Source of the DNA: Streptomyces massasporeus
Lineage (GTDB): Bacteria; Actinomycetota; Actinomycetes; Streptomycetales; Streptomycetaceae
Length of the DNA stretch: 64,000 nt
Assembly (NCBI RefSeq): GCF_014648995.1
Contig: NZ_BMSE01000016.1
Location: 124,001 to 188,000, forward strand
Direction of reading: 5' to 3'
In this document: piece by piece, positions 8,875 to 17,049 of the stretch
Layout of the letters: each line of letters starts with the position of its first letter
Numbering within the stretch: position 1 is the first letter of the stretch
Made by a program: the position numbers and the translations under genes
The notes under the pieces: model-generated
The model's database searches: none
Seen by the model: only the letters and a program-made list of their open reading frames with translations
Told to the model about the DNA's origin: nothing

Positions 8875-10075
8875 CGGAGCCTCCCCGACCCGGTGCCGGT
8901 CGTTTGAGCCGGCGGAACCCGAGGAAACCCACCGCGACCGCGACGGCCCCGGCCACCGCCGGAACCCCGTACCCGGCACGCGCCCCGGCCGCGTCGATCA
9001 CCCAGCCGGCCGTGGAGGAGCCGAGGGCGACTCCCGCCGTGAGCCCGGTGCTCACCCAGGTCATGCCTTCGGTGAGCTGCGCGCGTGGTACGTGCTCTTC
9101 GATGAGGGACATCGTCGTGATCATCGTGGGAGCGATGGACAGACCCGCAACGAACAGCGCCACGGCCAGAAACGGCAAGTTTCCGACCAGTAGGAGGGGG
9201 ATCATACTCACGGCCATGGCACAGACGCCCAGCAGCCACCGTCGTTCCGGCGCCCCGGCGAAGTGCAGCAGCCCGAACACCATGCCCGCCATACAGGAGC
9301 CCGCCGCGTACACCGCGAGGACGATGCTCGCCGCGGCCTTGTGCCCCTCCTCGTCGGCGAAGGCCACGGTGACCACGTCGACGGCCCCGAAGATCGCCCC
9401 GGTGGCGACGAAGGTGGCCACCAGGACCTGGAGCCCCGGCGCGCGCAGCGCGCTGCCGCCGCCGCCCTTCCGCTCGCGCGGGTGCGGCTGGGGTTCGGTG
9501 GCGCGCTGCGAGGTCAGCCAGAACACGCCCACGGCCAGGAAGCAGGCGGCGAGCAGCGGACCGGCCTCCGGGAACCAGGCCGTGGACAGGCCGATGGAGA
9601 GGATCGGCCCGAAGATGAAGCACACCTCGTCGACCACGGACTCGAAGGAGTACGCGGTGTGCAACTGCGGCGTCCCCCGGTACAGGGCCGCCCAGCGGGC
9701 CCGGATCATCGCGCCGACGCTCGGCACGCAGCCGATGCCCACGCACGCCACGAACAGCACCCAGTCCGGCCACCCGTAGTGCGCCGCACACAGCAGCAGG
9801 GCCGCCGCGGTCAGGGAGATCAGCGTCGCCGGGCGCAGCGCGCGCCGTTGCCCGTACTGGTCGACCAGCCGCGAGACCTGCGGTCCGGCCACGGCGGCGG
9901 ACAGCGCGACGGTGGCCGACAGGGCACCGGCCAGGCCGTACCTCCCCGTCAGCTGGGAGATCATCGTGATCACGCCGATGCCCATCATCGACACCGGGAT
10001 CCGACCGAGGAAGCCCGCAGCGGAGAAACCCTTGGAGCCGGGGGCTGCGAACAGGGCGCGGTAGGGGCTGGGCAC
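8834..10075 (-). CDS. MFS transporter
   Basis: A 413-aa major facilitator superfamily permease of the 12-helix type. It begins 'MPSPYRALFAAPGSKGFSAA' with a first helix 'IPVSMMGIGVITMI', typical of Streptomyces DHA1-like exporters, and hydrophobic helices recur to the C-terminus ('GAVAVAVGFLGFRRLKR'). Its 3' end overlaps the oxidase gene start by 41 bp, so the two are co-transcribed. The gene is divergent from hemH, and an 8-bp inverted repeat just upstream of its start may be an operator. The substrate is not predictable. Confidence 0.88.
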   Translation of the reverse strand: MPSPYRALFAAPGSKGFSAAGFLGRIPVSMMGIGVITMISQLTGRYGLAGALSATVALSAAVAGPQVSRLVDQYGQRRALRPATLISLTAAALLLCAAHYGWPDWVLFVACVGIGCVPSVGAMIRARWAALYRGTPQLHTAYSFESVVDEVCFIFGPILSIGLSTAWFPEAGPLLAACFLAVGVFWLTSQRATEPQPHPRERKGGGGSALRAPGLQVLVATFVATGAIFGAVDVVTVAFADEEGHKAAASIVLAVYAAGSCMAGMVFGLLHFAGAPERRWLLGVCAMAVSMIPLLLVGNLPFLAVALFVAGLSIAPTMITTMSLIEEHVPRAQLTEGMTWVSTGLTAGVALGSSTAGWVIDAAGARAGYGVPAVAGAVAVAVGFLGFRRLKRPAPGRGGSVEQHSERKERHVA

Positions 10076-10094
10076 GGGGTCTCCGAAGGCTCAG

Positions 10095-10125
10095 TAAGCT
10101 GCGAACGCAGTCGACACAGCTTACG
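10095..10125. promoter_or_regulatory. Inverted repeat in the MFS/hemH divergent region
   Basis: GTAAGCTG (10095-10102) and CAGCTTAC (10118-10125) form a perfect 8-bp inverted repeat with a 15-bp spacer. It lies 20 bp upstream of the MFS start codon. The geometry suits a dimeric repressor site. The regulator is unknown. Confidence 0.45.
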
Positions 10126-10245
10126 GCCCGGGGCACTCCGATGCACCCGTTCGGAGCAGTCTCGCGGCGCCCGGCACGCCCGCCTGCCGCGGCGGTGTCA
10201 CCCCGCCGTTTCCCGGCTGTCGGTGCAGGGTGGCAGGATCGACTC

Positions 10246-11373
10246 ATGCCAGACGCGCGCGATGTCAGCCCCTACGACGCCCTGCTCCTGCTCTCGTTCG
10301 GCGGCCCGGAAGGCCCGGACGACGTGGTTCCGTTCCTGGAGAACGTGACGCGCGGGCGCGGCATCCCCAAGGAGCGCCTCAAGGAAGTCGGTCAGCACTA
10401 CTTCCTCTTCGGCGGGGTCAGCCCGATCAACGACCAGAACCGCGCCCTCCTGGACGCCCTGCGCAAGGACTTCGCCGAGCACGGACTGGACCTGCCGGTC
10501 TACTGGGGCAACCGCAACTGGGCGCCGTACCTGACGGACACGCTGCGCGAGATGGTCCGCGACGGCCGCCGCCGCATCCTGGTCCTCGCCACCAGCGCCT
10601 ACGCCTCGTACTCGGGCTGTCGCCAGTACCGCGAGAACCTCGCCGACGCGCTCCAGACCCTGGAGGCGGAAGGCCTGGAGCTGCCGAAGGTCGACAAGCT
10701 GCGGCACTACTTCAACCACCCGGGCTTCCTGGAGCCCATGATCGACGGGGTGCTCCGGTCCCTCGCCGAGCTTCCCGAGGACGTCCGGGACGGGGCGCAC
10801 CTCGCCTTCTCGACGCACTCGATCCCGACGGCCTCCGCCGACACCTCCGGCCCCGTCGAGGAGCACGGCGACGGCGGCGCGTACGTGAAGCAGCACCTGG
10901 ACGTGGCGCAGCAGATCGCCGACGCCGTGCGGGAGCGCACCGGCGTCGACCACCCCTGGCAGCTCGTCTACCAGTCCCGCTCCGGCGCCCCGCACATCCC
11001 GTGGCTGGAGCCCGACATCTGCGACCACCTCGACGAGCGGCACGCGGCCGGCGTCCCGGCCGTCGTCATCGCCCCCATCGGCTTCGTCTCCGACCACATG
11101 GAGGTCCTCTACGACCTCGACACGGAGGCCAAGGCCCGAGCCGAGGAGCTCGGGCTGCCGATGCGGCGCTCGGCCACCGTCGGCGCCGACCCGAGGTTCG
11201 CCGCCGCGATCCGCGAGCTCGTCACGGAACGCGCCGCCGTCGAGCGCGGGCAGGACGTCACACCGTGCGCTCTCGGCGCCCTCGGGGCGAGCCACAACCT
11301 CTGCCCGGTCGGCTGCTGCCCGGCCCGCGCCCCCCGGCCGGTCGCCGCGGGCGCCGACAGCACCTACGCGTGA
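10246..11373 (+). CDS. hemH: Ferrochelatase (coproporphyrin-type, with Fe-S cysteines)
   Basis: A 375-aa enzyme inserting Fe(II) into a porphyrin, the late step of heme synthesis. In actinobacteria the coproporphyrin-dependent route is usual, so CpfC is the better functional name. The N-terminal 'YDALLLLSFGGPEGPDDVVP' and 'GNRNWAPYLTDTLREM' are ferrochelatase signatures. 'FSTHSIP' contains the metal-site His, and the conserved Glu region is near 'VVIAPIGFVSDHMEVLYDLD'. C125 and the C-terminal cluster C353/C357/C358 ('NLCPVGCCPAR') match the positions used for the [2Fe-2S] cluster in mycobacterial ferrochelatase. ATG 10246 is chosen as the first start before the conserved N-terminus. The SuhB-like gene follows 8 bp downstream. 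Confidence 0.94.
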   Translation: MPDARDVSPYDALLLLSFGGPEGPDDVVPFLENVTRGRGIPKERLKEVGQHYFLFGGVSPINDQNRALLDALRKDFAEHGLDLPVYWGNRNWAPYLTDTLREMVRDGRRRILVLATSAYASYSGCRQYRENLADALQTLEAEGLELPKVDKLRHYFNHPGFLEPMIDGVLRSLAELPEDVRDGAHLAFSTHSIPTASADTSGPVEEHGDGGAYVKQHLDVAQQIADAVRERTGVDHPWQLVYQSRSGAPHIPWLEPDICDHLDERHAAGVPAVVIAPIGFVSDHMEVLYDLDTEAKARAEELGLPMRRSATVGADPRFAAAIRELVTERAAVERGQDVTPCALGALGASHNLCPVGCCPARAPRPVAAGADSTYA

Positions 11374-11381
11374 GGAGACCC

Positions 11382-12197
11382 GTGACCGACCCCCTGCACA
11401 CGGACCTGCTCGAACTCGCCCAGGAGGCGGCCCGCCGCGCCGGCGCGCTGCTGCGGGACGGTCGCCCGGCCGACCTCGCGGTCGCCGCGACCAAGTCCAG
11501 CCCCATCGACGTCGTCACCGAGATGGACATCGCGGCGGAGAAGCTGATCACGGGCCTGATCGCCGAACGCCGCCCGGACGACGGCATCCTCGGCGAGGAG
11601 GGCGCCGCGACGGAGGGCACGAGCGGCGTCCGCTGGGTGATCGACCCGCTCGACGGCACGGTGAACTACCTGTACGGGCTGCCCACCTGGGCCGTCTCCA
11701 TCGCCGCCGAGCAGGACGGCGAGACCGTCGTCGGAGTCGTCGCGGCCCCGATGCGCGGCGAGACCTTCCACGCCGTGCGCGGCCGGGGCGCCTGGGCCAC
11801 CGGTGCCTGGGACGGCGAGCGCACCCTGGCCTGCCGACCCGCGCCGCCGCTGGACCACGCGCTGGTCTCGACGGGCTTCAACTACGTCGCCGACGTCCGC
11901 GCCCACCAGGCGGATGTGGCGCAGCGGCTGATCCCGCTGCTGCGCGACATCCGGCGCGGCGGCTCGGCCGCGGTCGACCTGTGCGACGTGGCCGCGGGCC
12001 GCCTCGACGGCTACTACGAGCGCGGCCTGCACCCCTGGGACCTCGCCGCCGGGGACCTCATCGCCCGGGAGGCAGGTGCGCTGACCGGTGGACGCCCCGG
12101 AGAGCGCCCGTCGGGCGCTCTGGCGGTGGCGGGTACCCCCGGAGTCTTCGAGCCCCTCCAGCGCCTGCTGGAGGACTTCGGCGCCTGGCACGACTGA
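11382..12197 (+). CDS. Inositol monophosphatase family protein (SuhB/CysQ-like)
   Basis: A 271-aa Mg-dependent phosphatase. The metal-site motifs are all present: 'GEEGA' (Glu ligand), 'WVIDPLDGTVNYLYGLP' (DPLDGT signature) and 'HPWDLAAGDLI' (C-terminal Asp). In actinobacteria such enzymes dephosphorylate inositol-1-phosphate for phosphatidylinositol and mycothiol synthesis, or act on histidinol/fructose phosphates. The sequence does not decide among these. It starts with GTG at 11382, with GAGGAG upstream, 8 bp after hemH, and is therefore probably co-transcribed with it. Confidence 0.92.
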   Translation: MTDPLHTDLLELAQEAARRAGALLRDGRPADLAVAATKSSPIDVVTEMDIAAEKLITGLIAERRPDDGILGEEGAATEGTSGVRWVIDPLDGTVNYLYGLPTWAVSIAAEQDGETVVGVVAAPMRGETFHAVRGRGAWATGAWDGERTLACRPAPPLDHALVSTGFNYVADVRAHQADVAQRLIPLLRDIRRGGSAAVDLCDVAAGRLDGYYERGLHPWDLAAGDLIAREAGALTGGRPGERPSGALAVAGTPGVFEPLQRLLEDFGAWHD

Positions 12198-12270
12198 GAG
12201 GGGCGGCACCCCGCCCGGCGACGGCCCACGATGCGCCGGACACGAGGTGGACAGGCACCTGCGACGACAA

Positions 12271-12303
12271 GCGGGCCCCGGCGCTGGATTCGCCGGGGCC
12301 CGC
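12271..12303. terminator. Strong bidirectional terminator
   Basis: A perfect 13-bp stem, GCGGGCCCCGGCG / CGCCGGGGCCCGC, with a 7-nt loop and TTT after it. It lies between the convergent SuhB-like gene and the small downstream gene. Confidence 0.85.
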
Positions 12304-12318
12304 TTTCGTACTGCCTGA

Positions 12319-12492
12319 TCAGACGCTCGTCGCGCTGACCACCACTCCGTGCTCGGCAGCGAGTCGGCGCAGGTCGTCGAGCTCGCCCTGCTCCACATCG
12401 ACGAGGAACTCGTCGCCCTCGTCGCGAGCCCGGGACAGATCGGACTCGGTCGCCCTTATGCGCTGCAGAAGTCCTGCGGTGAATGCGTCCAT
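12319..12492 (-). CDS. Small conserved hypothetical protein (57 aa)
   Basis: Starts at ATG 12492, preceded by GAGGGGGCG. The protein 'MDAFTAGLLQRIRATESDLS' continues into an acidic, helical stretch and 'DVEQGELDDLRRLAAEHGV'. It is Leu/Glu/Arg-rich, without Cys or membrane segments, and looks like a two-helix coiled-coil peptide. It occupies the position of a small conserved gene beside cutRS in other streptomycetes (from memory). The function is unknown. Confidence 0.7.
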   Translation of the reverse strand: MDAFTAGLLQRIRATESDLSRARDEGDEFLVDVEQGELDDLRRLAAEHGVVVSATSV

Positions 12493-12906
12493 GCTGCGCC
12501 CCCTCGTCCTGGGTCGTGGGTCGTTGGCACGGGGGTGTGCCGTTCGGAAGGGACGATCACGCCGCATGTGGATGCCCAGCGCCGCTCGGCCGGGCGGCGA
12601 CGGTGCCGGACACCCACGCCCGCCCTGCGGAAAGCGGATTGATGCGCACCGCATGGTGGGGCGGCGCCAGCAGAGCGTGATCGTGGGATGTAAAGCCGTC
12701 CTCCCCAAGCTCCCTTCCGTGGAAACCTAACCGGCGGAGAAAATCTCGTATTCCCTCCCGGGGTCAGCGCCCCCACCCGCCTTACCTCCGACTTATGGCC
12801 GAAAAGGGCAGGATGGAGGGCAACACACCAAGGCACCGTCGAAGACCCCTGCCCGCGTGCGCCCGGTGCCGGGCCGCGCGTGTGGACATGAGGAAGGACC
12901 AGGAAC
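12493..12906. other. Divergent intergenic region upstream of cutR
   Basis: About 410 bp with no supportable gene. It should hold the promoters of the 57-aa gene and of cutR. I see no strong repeat or classic -35/-10 pair. Confidence 0.5.
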
Positions 12907-13560
12907 GTGCGCGTACTCGTCGTCGAGGACGAGCAACTGCTCGCCGATGCGGTGGCCACCGGACTGCGCCGGGAGGCCATGGCCGTCGACGTCGTGTACG
13001 ACGGCGCGGCCGCCCTGGAGCGCATCGGCGTCAACGACTACGACGTGGTCGTCCTCGACCGAGACCTCCCGCTCGTGCACGGCGACGACGTCTGCCGCAA
13101 GATCGTCGAACTGGGCATGCCGACCCGCGTGCTGATGCTGACGGCCTCCGGTGATGTCAGCGACCGGGTCGAGGGACTGGAGATCGGTGCCGACGACTAC
13201 CTGCCCAAGCCGTTCGCGTTCAGTGAGCTCATCGCCCGCGTGCGCGCCCTCGGCCGGCGCACCAGCGTGCCGCTGCCGCCCGTCCTGGAGCGCGCCGGGA
13301 TCAAGCTCGACCCCAACCGCCGCGAGGTCTTCCGCGACGGCAAGGAGGTCCAGCTCGCCCCCAAGGAGTTCGCGGTCCTGGAGGTGCTGATGCGCAGCGA
13401 GGGCGCCGTCGTCTCCGCGGAGCAGCTCCTGGAGAAGGCCTGGGACGAGAACACCGACCCGTTCACGAACGTCGTGCGCGTGACGGTCATGACCCTGCGT
13501 CGCAAGCTGGGCGAGCCGCCCGTCATCGTCACCGTCCCCGGCTCCGGCTACCGGATCTGA
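12907..13560 (+). CDS. cutR: Response regulator CutR
   Basis: A 217-aa OmpR/PhoB-family response regulator. The acidic pocket and phospho-acceptor D51 lie in 'DYDVVVLDRDLPLVHGDD'. The switch Lys is in 'DDYLPKPFAF', and the C-terminal winged helix ends 'RKLGEPPVIVTVPGSGYRI'. Position and pairing identify it as CutR, which with CutS controls genes for secretion and protein-folding stress (HtrA-type proteases) in Streptomyces. It starts with GTG at 12907 behind AGGAAGGACCAGGA. cutS begins 6 bp after its stop, forming an operon. Confidence 0.9.
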   Translation: MRVLVVEDEQLLADAVATGLRREAMAVDVVYDGAAALERIGVNDYDVVVLDRDLPLVHGDDVCRKIVELGMPTRVLMLTASGDVSDRVEGLEIGADDYLPKPFAFSELIARVRALGRRTSVPLPPVLERAGIKLDPNRREVFRDGKEVQLAPKEFAVLEVLMRSEGAVVSAEQLLEKAWDENTDPFTNVVRVTVMTLRRKLGEPPVIVTVPGSGYRI

Positions 13561-13566
13561 TACCCC

Positions 13567-14799
13567 GTGGCAACGACTCCCGCGCCCCCGCAGGCGCCGC
13601 CCAAGCCGACCTGGGACCCCCGAAGGCCCGTGCCGCCCTTTCCGTGGCTGCGCCCGACCATCCGCATAAGGCTCACGCTGCTCTATGGCGGCATGTTCCT
13701 CATCGCCGGCATCCTGTTGCTGTCGATCATCTACCTGCTGGCCGCGCAGGCCCTGAACGTGGGCAGCGACCTGCCGTTCAAGATCGTCGAGGGCAAGGTC
13801 ACCAGCGACATCTGCAACCTGCCGGACCAGGCGTCGCCCGCCGAGTTCAACAACGCCATGAACGCGTGCGTCAACGAGCAGCGCCGGCACGCTCTGGACA
13901 GCCTGCTCAGCCGCTCGCTGCTGGCGCTGCTGGGCCTGGCGGTCATCGCCTTCGCCTTCGGCTACGCCATGGCCGGGCGCGTGCTCTCCCCGCTGGGCCG
14001 GATCACCCGCACCGCCCGCGCGGTGGCGGGCTCGGATCTCTCCCGCCGGATCGAGCTGGACGGCCCGGACGACGAGCTGAAGGAGCTGGCCGACACCTTC
14101 GACGACATGCTGGAGCGGCTGCAGCGGGCCTTCACCGCCCAGCAGCGCTTCGTCGGCAACGCCTCGCACGAGCTGAGAACGCCGTTGGCGATCAACCGCA
14201 CGCTCCTCGAGGTGCATCTGTCCGACCCGAACGCGCCGATGGAACTCCAGCAGCTCGGCAAGACGCTGCTGGCCACCAACGAGCGCAGCGAGCGGCTCGT
14301 CGAGGGCCTGCTGCTCCTCGCCCGCAGCGACAACCAGGTCGTCGAGCGTGGACCGGTGGACCTCGCCGAGGTCGCCGAGCAGGCCGTCGACCAGGTGCAC
14401 GCCGAGGCCGAGAGCAAGGGCGTGCTGATCCGGGGCGAGCAGAAGCCCGCGGTGGTCCAGGGCAACGGCGTGCTGCTGGAGCGGATCGCGCTCAACCTGG
14501 TCCAGAACGCCGTGCGCTACAACGTCGCCGAGGACGGCTGGGTCGAGGTCACCACCGACGTCCAGCACGGCCAGGCGGTCCTGGTCGTGTCCAACACGGG
14601 CCCGGTCGTGCCGGCGTACGAGATCGACAATCTCTTCGAGCCGTTCCGGCGGTTGCGCACGGAGCGGACGGGCAGTGACAAGGGCGTCGGGCTCGGGCTC
14701 TCCATCGTCCGGTCCGTGGCCCGGGCACACGGCGGGCACATCTACGCTCAGCCGCGTGAGGGGGGTGGACTCGTCATGCGCGTCACGCTGCCGATCTGA
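13567..14799 (+). CDS. cutS: Sensor histidine kinase CutS
   Basis: A 410-aa membrane histidine kinase. A Pro-rich N-terminus is followed by a first transmembrane helix ('YGGMFLIAGILLLSIIYLLA'). An ~85-residue extracytoplasmic sensor contains exactly two cysteines, C83 ('SDICNLP') and C101 ('NACVNEQ'), then come a second helix ('LLALLGLAVIAFAFGYAMAG'), a HAMP domain, the dimerisation/phospho-acceptor H201 in 'GNASHELRTPLAINR', and an HATPase with 'LNLVQNAVRYN' and 'GVGLGLSIVRSVARAHGG'. The two sensor cysteines are conserved in this family and fit a role in monitoring extracytoplasmic disulfide formation. It starts with GTG at 13567. Confidence 0.9.
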   Translation: MATTPAPPQAPPKPTWDPRRPVPPFPWLRPTIRIRLTLLYGGMFLIAGILLLSIIYLLAAQALNVGSDLPFKIVEGKVTSDICNLPDQASPAEFNNAMNACVNEQRRHALDSLLSRSLLALLGLAVIAFAFGYAMAGRVLSPLGRITRTARAVAGSDLSRRIELDGPDDELKELADTFDDMLERLQRAFTAQQRFVGNASHELRTPLAINRTLLEVHLSDPNAPMELQQLGKTLLATNERSERLVEGLLLLARSDNQVVERGPVDLAEVAEQAVDQVHAEAESKGVLIRGEQKPAVVQGNGVLLERIALNLVQNAVRYNVAEDGWVEVTTDVQHGQAVLVVSNTGPVVPAYEIDNLFEPFRRLRTERTGSDKGVGLGLSIVRSVARAHGGHIYAQPREGGGLVMRVTLPI

Positions 14800-15205
14800 G
14801 ATCATGTCGCCGATCAACTCGGCGGCACACGGGGATGTTCGCTTTGCGCGGAATTTCTGAGGCTGCACCGCGCGTACACCGTGTGTGATCGATCACAGGG
14901 ACGCCTTTCCGGCCATCTACTCTCCGTGATCATGCACGCTGTCGGAAAGCCGGGAAAATCCCGGTTTTCGGGGGTCTTGATCACGGGAAGTACACGGTGA
15001 GACGCCTTTGGCGTGCAGCATTCGGACCGTGTACGGTCCCCATCGCCATCCAAGCCGATCACTCGTCAGGAGTCCGGTTGGGTGTCGATTGAGTAACAGA
15101 CCTTGATGTGAGGCAAAATCTCCGCCTCAGGTCGGGCACAAGTCCGGCCTCTCACGCGTTACGTGCGCTGGAGACACCGCAGACACCCAGAGGGGGAGAG
15201 CGACC
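14800..15205. promoter_or_regulatory. cutS / DUF4193 intergenic region with palindromes
   Basis: The ~400-bp gap contains a perfect 14-bp palindrome TGTGATCGATCACA (14884-14897), the hairpin described separately at 14950-14964, and a 7-bp inverted repeat GGACCGT-GT-ACGGTCC (15024-15039). TGATCA-type hexamers recur nearby. The palindrome resembles a transcription-factor operator (TGTGA half-sites, but with a 4-bp spacer where CRP sites have 6). The region probably carries the promoter of the DUF4193 gene. Confidence 0.5.
14950..14964. terminator. Probable terminator after cutS
   Basis: CCGGGA-AAA-TCCCGG forms a 6-bp stem with a 3-nt loop, followed by TTTT. It resembles a short intrinsic terminator 150 bp after cutS. 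Confidence 0.55.
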
Positions 15206-15502
15206 ATGGCAACCGATTACGACACTCCACGCAAGACCGACGACGACGTCGACTCGGACAGCCTCGAAGAGCTTAAGGCTCGGAGGAATGACAAGTCGGC
15301 CTCCGCCGTGGACGTCGACGAGTTCGAGGCCGCGGAGGGCCTCGAGCTGCCCGGAGCCGACCTCTCCAACGAGGAGCTGGCCGTCCGGGTGCTCCCGAAG
15401 CAGCAGGACGAGTTCACCTGCATGAGCTGCTTCCTGGTCCACCACCGCAGCCAGCTGGCCCGCGAGAAGAACGGTCAGCCGATCTGCCGCGACTGCGACT
15501 GA
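15206..15502 (+). CDS. DUF4193 family zinc-ribbon protein
   Basis: A 98-aa acidic actinobacterial protein. The N-terminal half is very rich in Asp/Glu ('KTDDDVDSDSLEELKARR'). The C-terminus carries two CxxC pairs ('EFTCMSCFLVHHRSQLA' and 'QPICRDCD*') that form a treble-clef/zinc-ribbon, reminiscent of DksA/RbpA-type RNA-polymerase-associated proteins. The ribosome-binding site AGGGGGAGAG lies just before the ATG. Members of this family are near-universal in actinobacteria beside cutRS/dut. The function is unproven. Confidence 0.88.
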   Translation: MATDYDTPRKTDDDVDSDSLEELKARRNDKSASAVDVDEFEAAEGLELPGADLSNEELAVRVLPKQQDEFTCMSCFLVHHRSQLAREKNGQPICRDCD

Positions 15503-15515
15503 GGACGGGTCGGCC

Positions 15516-16484
15516 GTGACTGGCTCGACCCCTGCCTGGAAGCGCCGCTTCTCCAAGCGGAAAGCGGACGAAGGGCCGATGGACGGCCCGCAGTACGGCG
15601 CGCGTGACGACGAGCGAGGCTCCACCGGTACGGGGGCGGCCTCGCTCGAACCGGCAGGCCGGGGTGACCTCCCGGCGTCCGTGGACGTCCCCGCACCCGT
15701 CGCGAGACGGCGGGCGGGGACGATCCGGGAGCGGGCCAGGGAAGGCGCCCGCAAGGGCGGCGACCGGGCCCGGGCCGGTCTCGCCTACCTCGCCGACCGC
15801 ATCATCGAGCTGGCCCCGCGCGTCCCCGTACGGGACCTGGCGACGCTGCGCAGGCAGTTCCCGGGCCTCGGACCCGAGGAGCTCGCGGACAAGCTCGTGG
15901 CGGGCGCCGCGAAGGCGACGGCGACGGTCGGCGCGGGCGTCGGCGCGGCCGCGATGCTCCCCGTGCCCCCGGCGATGCCGACGGAACTGGCCGCCGAGGT
16001 CACCGGCGTCGCGGCGATCGAGCTGAAGCTGATCGCCGAACTCCACGAGGTCTACGGCGTACGGCCGCCCGGCAACCTCAAGCAGCGCAGCACCGCGTAC
16101 CTCGACTCGTGGTCGGGGGAGCGCGGCATCGACGCGACCAAGCCGTCGACGCTGAGTACGGCACTGAACAGCCGCATGAAGCGCGAACTGCGGCAGCGGA
16201 TCATGAAGCGCATGGTCCGCAACATGCCGAACCTGATGCCGTTCATGGTGGGAGCCGCCGTAGGGGCGGTCATGAACCGGGGCGAGACAAGAAAGCTCGC
16301 CGAGCGGATCCGCCGCGACCTGCGCAAGATCCAGGTGCCCTGGGAGGCCCTGGAGGCGCTCCCCACCCTGGAACGTCCGGTGGACGCCCTGGAGATGAAC
16401 GAGATCACCAGAGACCCCCTGGGCCGCCACGAGGGCCACCGGCCCGACGGCGGACACGGCGGCCGGCACGGCGAGGGGCGCTGA
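15516..16484 (+). CDS. Conserved hypothetical protein, EcsC-like hydrophobic core
   Basis: A 322-aa protein. The first ~70 residues are polar and low complexity with a basic stretch ('RRRAGTIRERAREGARKGGD'). Then comes a region with two moderately hydrophobic, Gly/Ala-rich segments ('KATATVGAGVGAAAMLPVPP' and 'MPNLMPFMVGAAVGAVMNRG') flanking 'AIELKLIAELHEVYGV'. That last motif resembles EcsC-family proteins. It may be a peripheral or membrane-inserted protein. It starts with GTG, 13 bp after the DUF4193 gene and probably in its operon. The function is unknown. Confidence 0.75.
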   Translation: MTGSTPAWKRRFSKRKADEGPMDGPQYGARDDERGSTGTGAASLEPAGRGDLPASVDVPAPVARRRAGTIRERAREGARKGGDRARAGLAYLADRIIELAPRVPVRDLATLRRQFPGLGPEELADKLVAGAAKATATVGAGVGAAAMLPVPPAMPTELAAEVTGVAAIELKLIAELHEVYGVRPPGNLKQRSTAYLDSWSGERGIDATKPSTLSTALNSRMKRELRQRIMKRMVRNMPNLMPFMVGAAVGAVMNRGETRKLAERIRRDLRKIQVPWEALEALPTLERPVDALEMNEITRDPLGRHEGHRPDGGHGGRHGEGR

Positions 16485-16532
16485 GACCGGCTGCCGTCGC
16501 ACAGCGGCCGGGTGACGCCCCGCGCAGGTGTG

Positions 16533-16991
16533 CTAAGCCGACGTCTCCGTCCGCAGCGCCTGCGCCAGCCGCTCCGGCTCCCGCGTGGACAGGTACAGGT
16601 ACGGAGTCGGGTCCTGCGGGTCCGTGACCTCCACGCGCAGGGCCGTGGGGATGTACGCGCGCAGCAGGAGGAAGGCGCGCGGATCGGCCTTGTAGGTGCG
16701 CCAGGCACGGGCCTCCTCCGCGTCCAGCACCTCCGCATCGCCCAGTGCCGCCAGCGGGATCTTCGCCTCGCCCGCGATCAGGGAGTCCCCGACCACCCGG
16801 ATGCGGACCGAACCGTAGGAGCTCGCTGCGACGGCCGCGACCGCGGTGCCCCCGGCGAGGCCGCCGAGCATCGGCAGCGTGCCGAAGGGAAGCAGGATCA
16901 GGGCCATCGAGACGCCCACGAGGAACGAGATCAGCCACCAGGTCCGCGGGGCGGTGAGGCGTTCTTCGTACGGGGCGGCGGAGAGCTGCAT
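16533..16991 (-). CDS. DUF3093 family membrane protein
   Basis: A 152-aa protein with the DUF3093 pattern: a short N-terminus 'YEERLTAPRTWWLISFLVG', two adjacent membrane helices ('VSMALILLPFGTLPMLGGLA' and 'GGTAVAAVAASSYG'), then a small cytoplasmic beta domain ('VRIRVVGDSLIAGEAKIPL') ending in a Glu-Arg-rich helix. It is an actinobacteria-specific family of unknown function. The gene is convergent with the preceding gene and divergent, at 58 bp, from the thioesterase gene. Confidence 0.87.
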   Translation of the reverse strand: MQLSAAPYEERLTAPRTWWLISFLVGVSMALILLPFGTLPMLGGLAGGTAVAAVAASSYGSVRIRVVGDSLIAGEAKIPLAALGDAEVLDAEEARAWRTYKADPRAFLLLRAYIPTALRVEVTDPQDPTPYLYLSTREPERLAQALRTETSA

Positions 16992-17049
16992 GAGGCCAAG
17001 CTTGACACGGTGTCCGGAAGGGGCCGACGCGCGGGTAAGGTCTCCGGCT

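Noticed and set aside
14881..14898. Classical CRP-binding site
   Set aside because: The TGTGA half-sites are separated by 4 bp instead of 6, so a standard CRP dimer would not fit. It is recorded only as a palindrome.
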